This document shows, in pieces, positions 5,928 to 5,944 of a stretch of DNA of 5,944 nt. Position 1 is the stretch's first letter; the number at the start of each line of letters is the position of its first letter. Source of the stretch: Actinomycetes bacterium (lineage in GTDB: Bacteria > Actinomycetota > Acidimicrobiia > UBA5794). Location of the stretch: contig JAUVQC010000092.1 of assembly GCA_030598305.1 (NCBI GenBank), positions 1 to 5,944 of the forward strand, written 5' to 3'. The notes beneath the pieces are model-generated. The model ran no database searches and was not told the DNA's origin. It saw only the letters and a program-made list of their open reading frames with translations. A program made the translations under genes and the position numbers.

Positions 5928-5941
5928 GCTTCGGGGGAAGC
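5928..5941 (+). other. Small hairpin at window edge
   Basis: GCTTC (5928-5932) pairs with GAAGC (5937-5941) around a GGGG loop. It lies downstream of the rightward promoter candidate, so it would be in the 5' leader or the first codons of the next gene. It overlaps the purine run that could be a ribosome binding site. Too little sequence follows to judge it. Confidence 0.25.
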
Positions 5942-5944
5942 TGC

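Noticed and set aside
5885..5944. Open frame starting GTG at 5885 and running off the right edge
   Set aside because: The predicted rightward transcript would start after this GTG, there is no ribosome binding site before it, and 20 codons are too few to judge.

Overview
The window is high in G+C (roughly 60% by eye) and tightly packed with genes. It most likely comes from the chromosome of an actinobacterium. The hints are an actinobacterial-type DnaA box (TTGTCCACA), NrdR boxes in front of an adenosylcobalamin-dependent ribonucleotide reductase, and a lipoprotein with a Ser/Thr-rich linker of the kind common in Acidimicrobiia. Placement in Acidimicrobiia is inference; nothing here fixes the taxon.

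Layout, left to right. At 1-483 (+) lies the C-terminal end of an integral membrane protein whose start is outside the window. After an 11-base gap it meets, tail to tail, a gene at 495-2267 (-) for a family 5 (oligopeptide/dipeptide/nickel type) ABC-transporter substrate-binding lipoprotein. No permease or ATPase gene is next to it. A 97-bp gap (2268-2364) carries weak hairpins and, directly against the start codon, a run of five G-tracts on the mRNA strand. The gene at 2365-5748 (-) encodes a class II ribonucleotide reductase, NrdJ, of 1127 residues. It is complete, with all expected radical and redox cysteines and a C-terminal cysteine-rich tail.

The most informative part is the 196 bp upstream of nrdJ (5749-5944). 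Following nrdJ transcription, it holds: a strong sigma-70-type promoter (TTGACG, 17 bp, TACACT); two NrdR-box palindromes 33 bp apart centre to centre, just downstream of the predicted start of transcription; two tandem DnaA-box-like sites abutting the second NrdR box; a small leader hairpin; and a good Shine-Dalgarno sequence that fixes the start at 5748. A second promoter-like element faces right on the other strand. The two promoters share one exact two-fold axis at 5876.5, with back-to-back -10 elements forming a near-perfect 22-bp inverted repeat. This suggests a bidirectional promoter driving nrdJ and an unseen gene to the right, both under NrdR.

Functionally, nrdJ supplies deoxynucleotides for DNA synthesis, and the control region suggests coupling to dNTP/ATP level (NrdR) and perhaps to replication initiation (DnaA). 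The substrate-binding protein and the membrane protein have no evident link to it. I found no mobile element, CRISPR array, tRNA or rRNA, and no novel multi-gene system.
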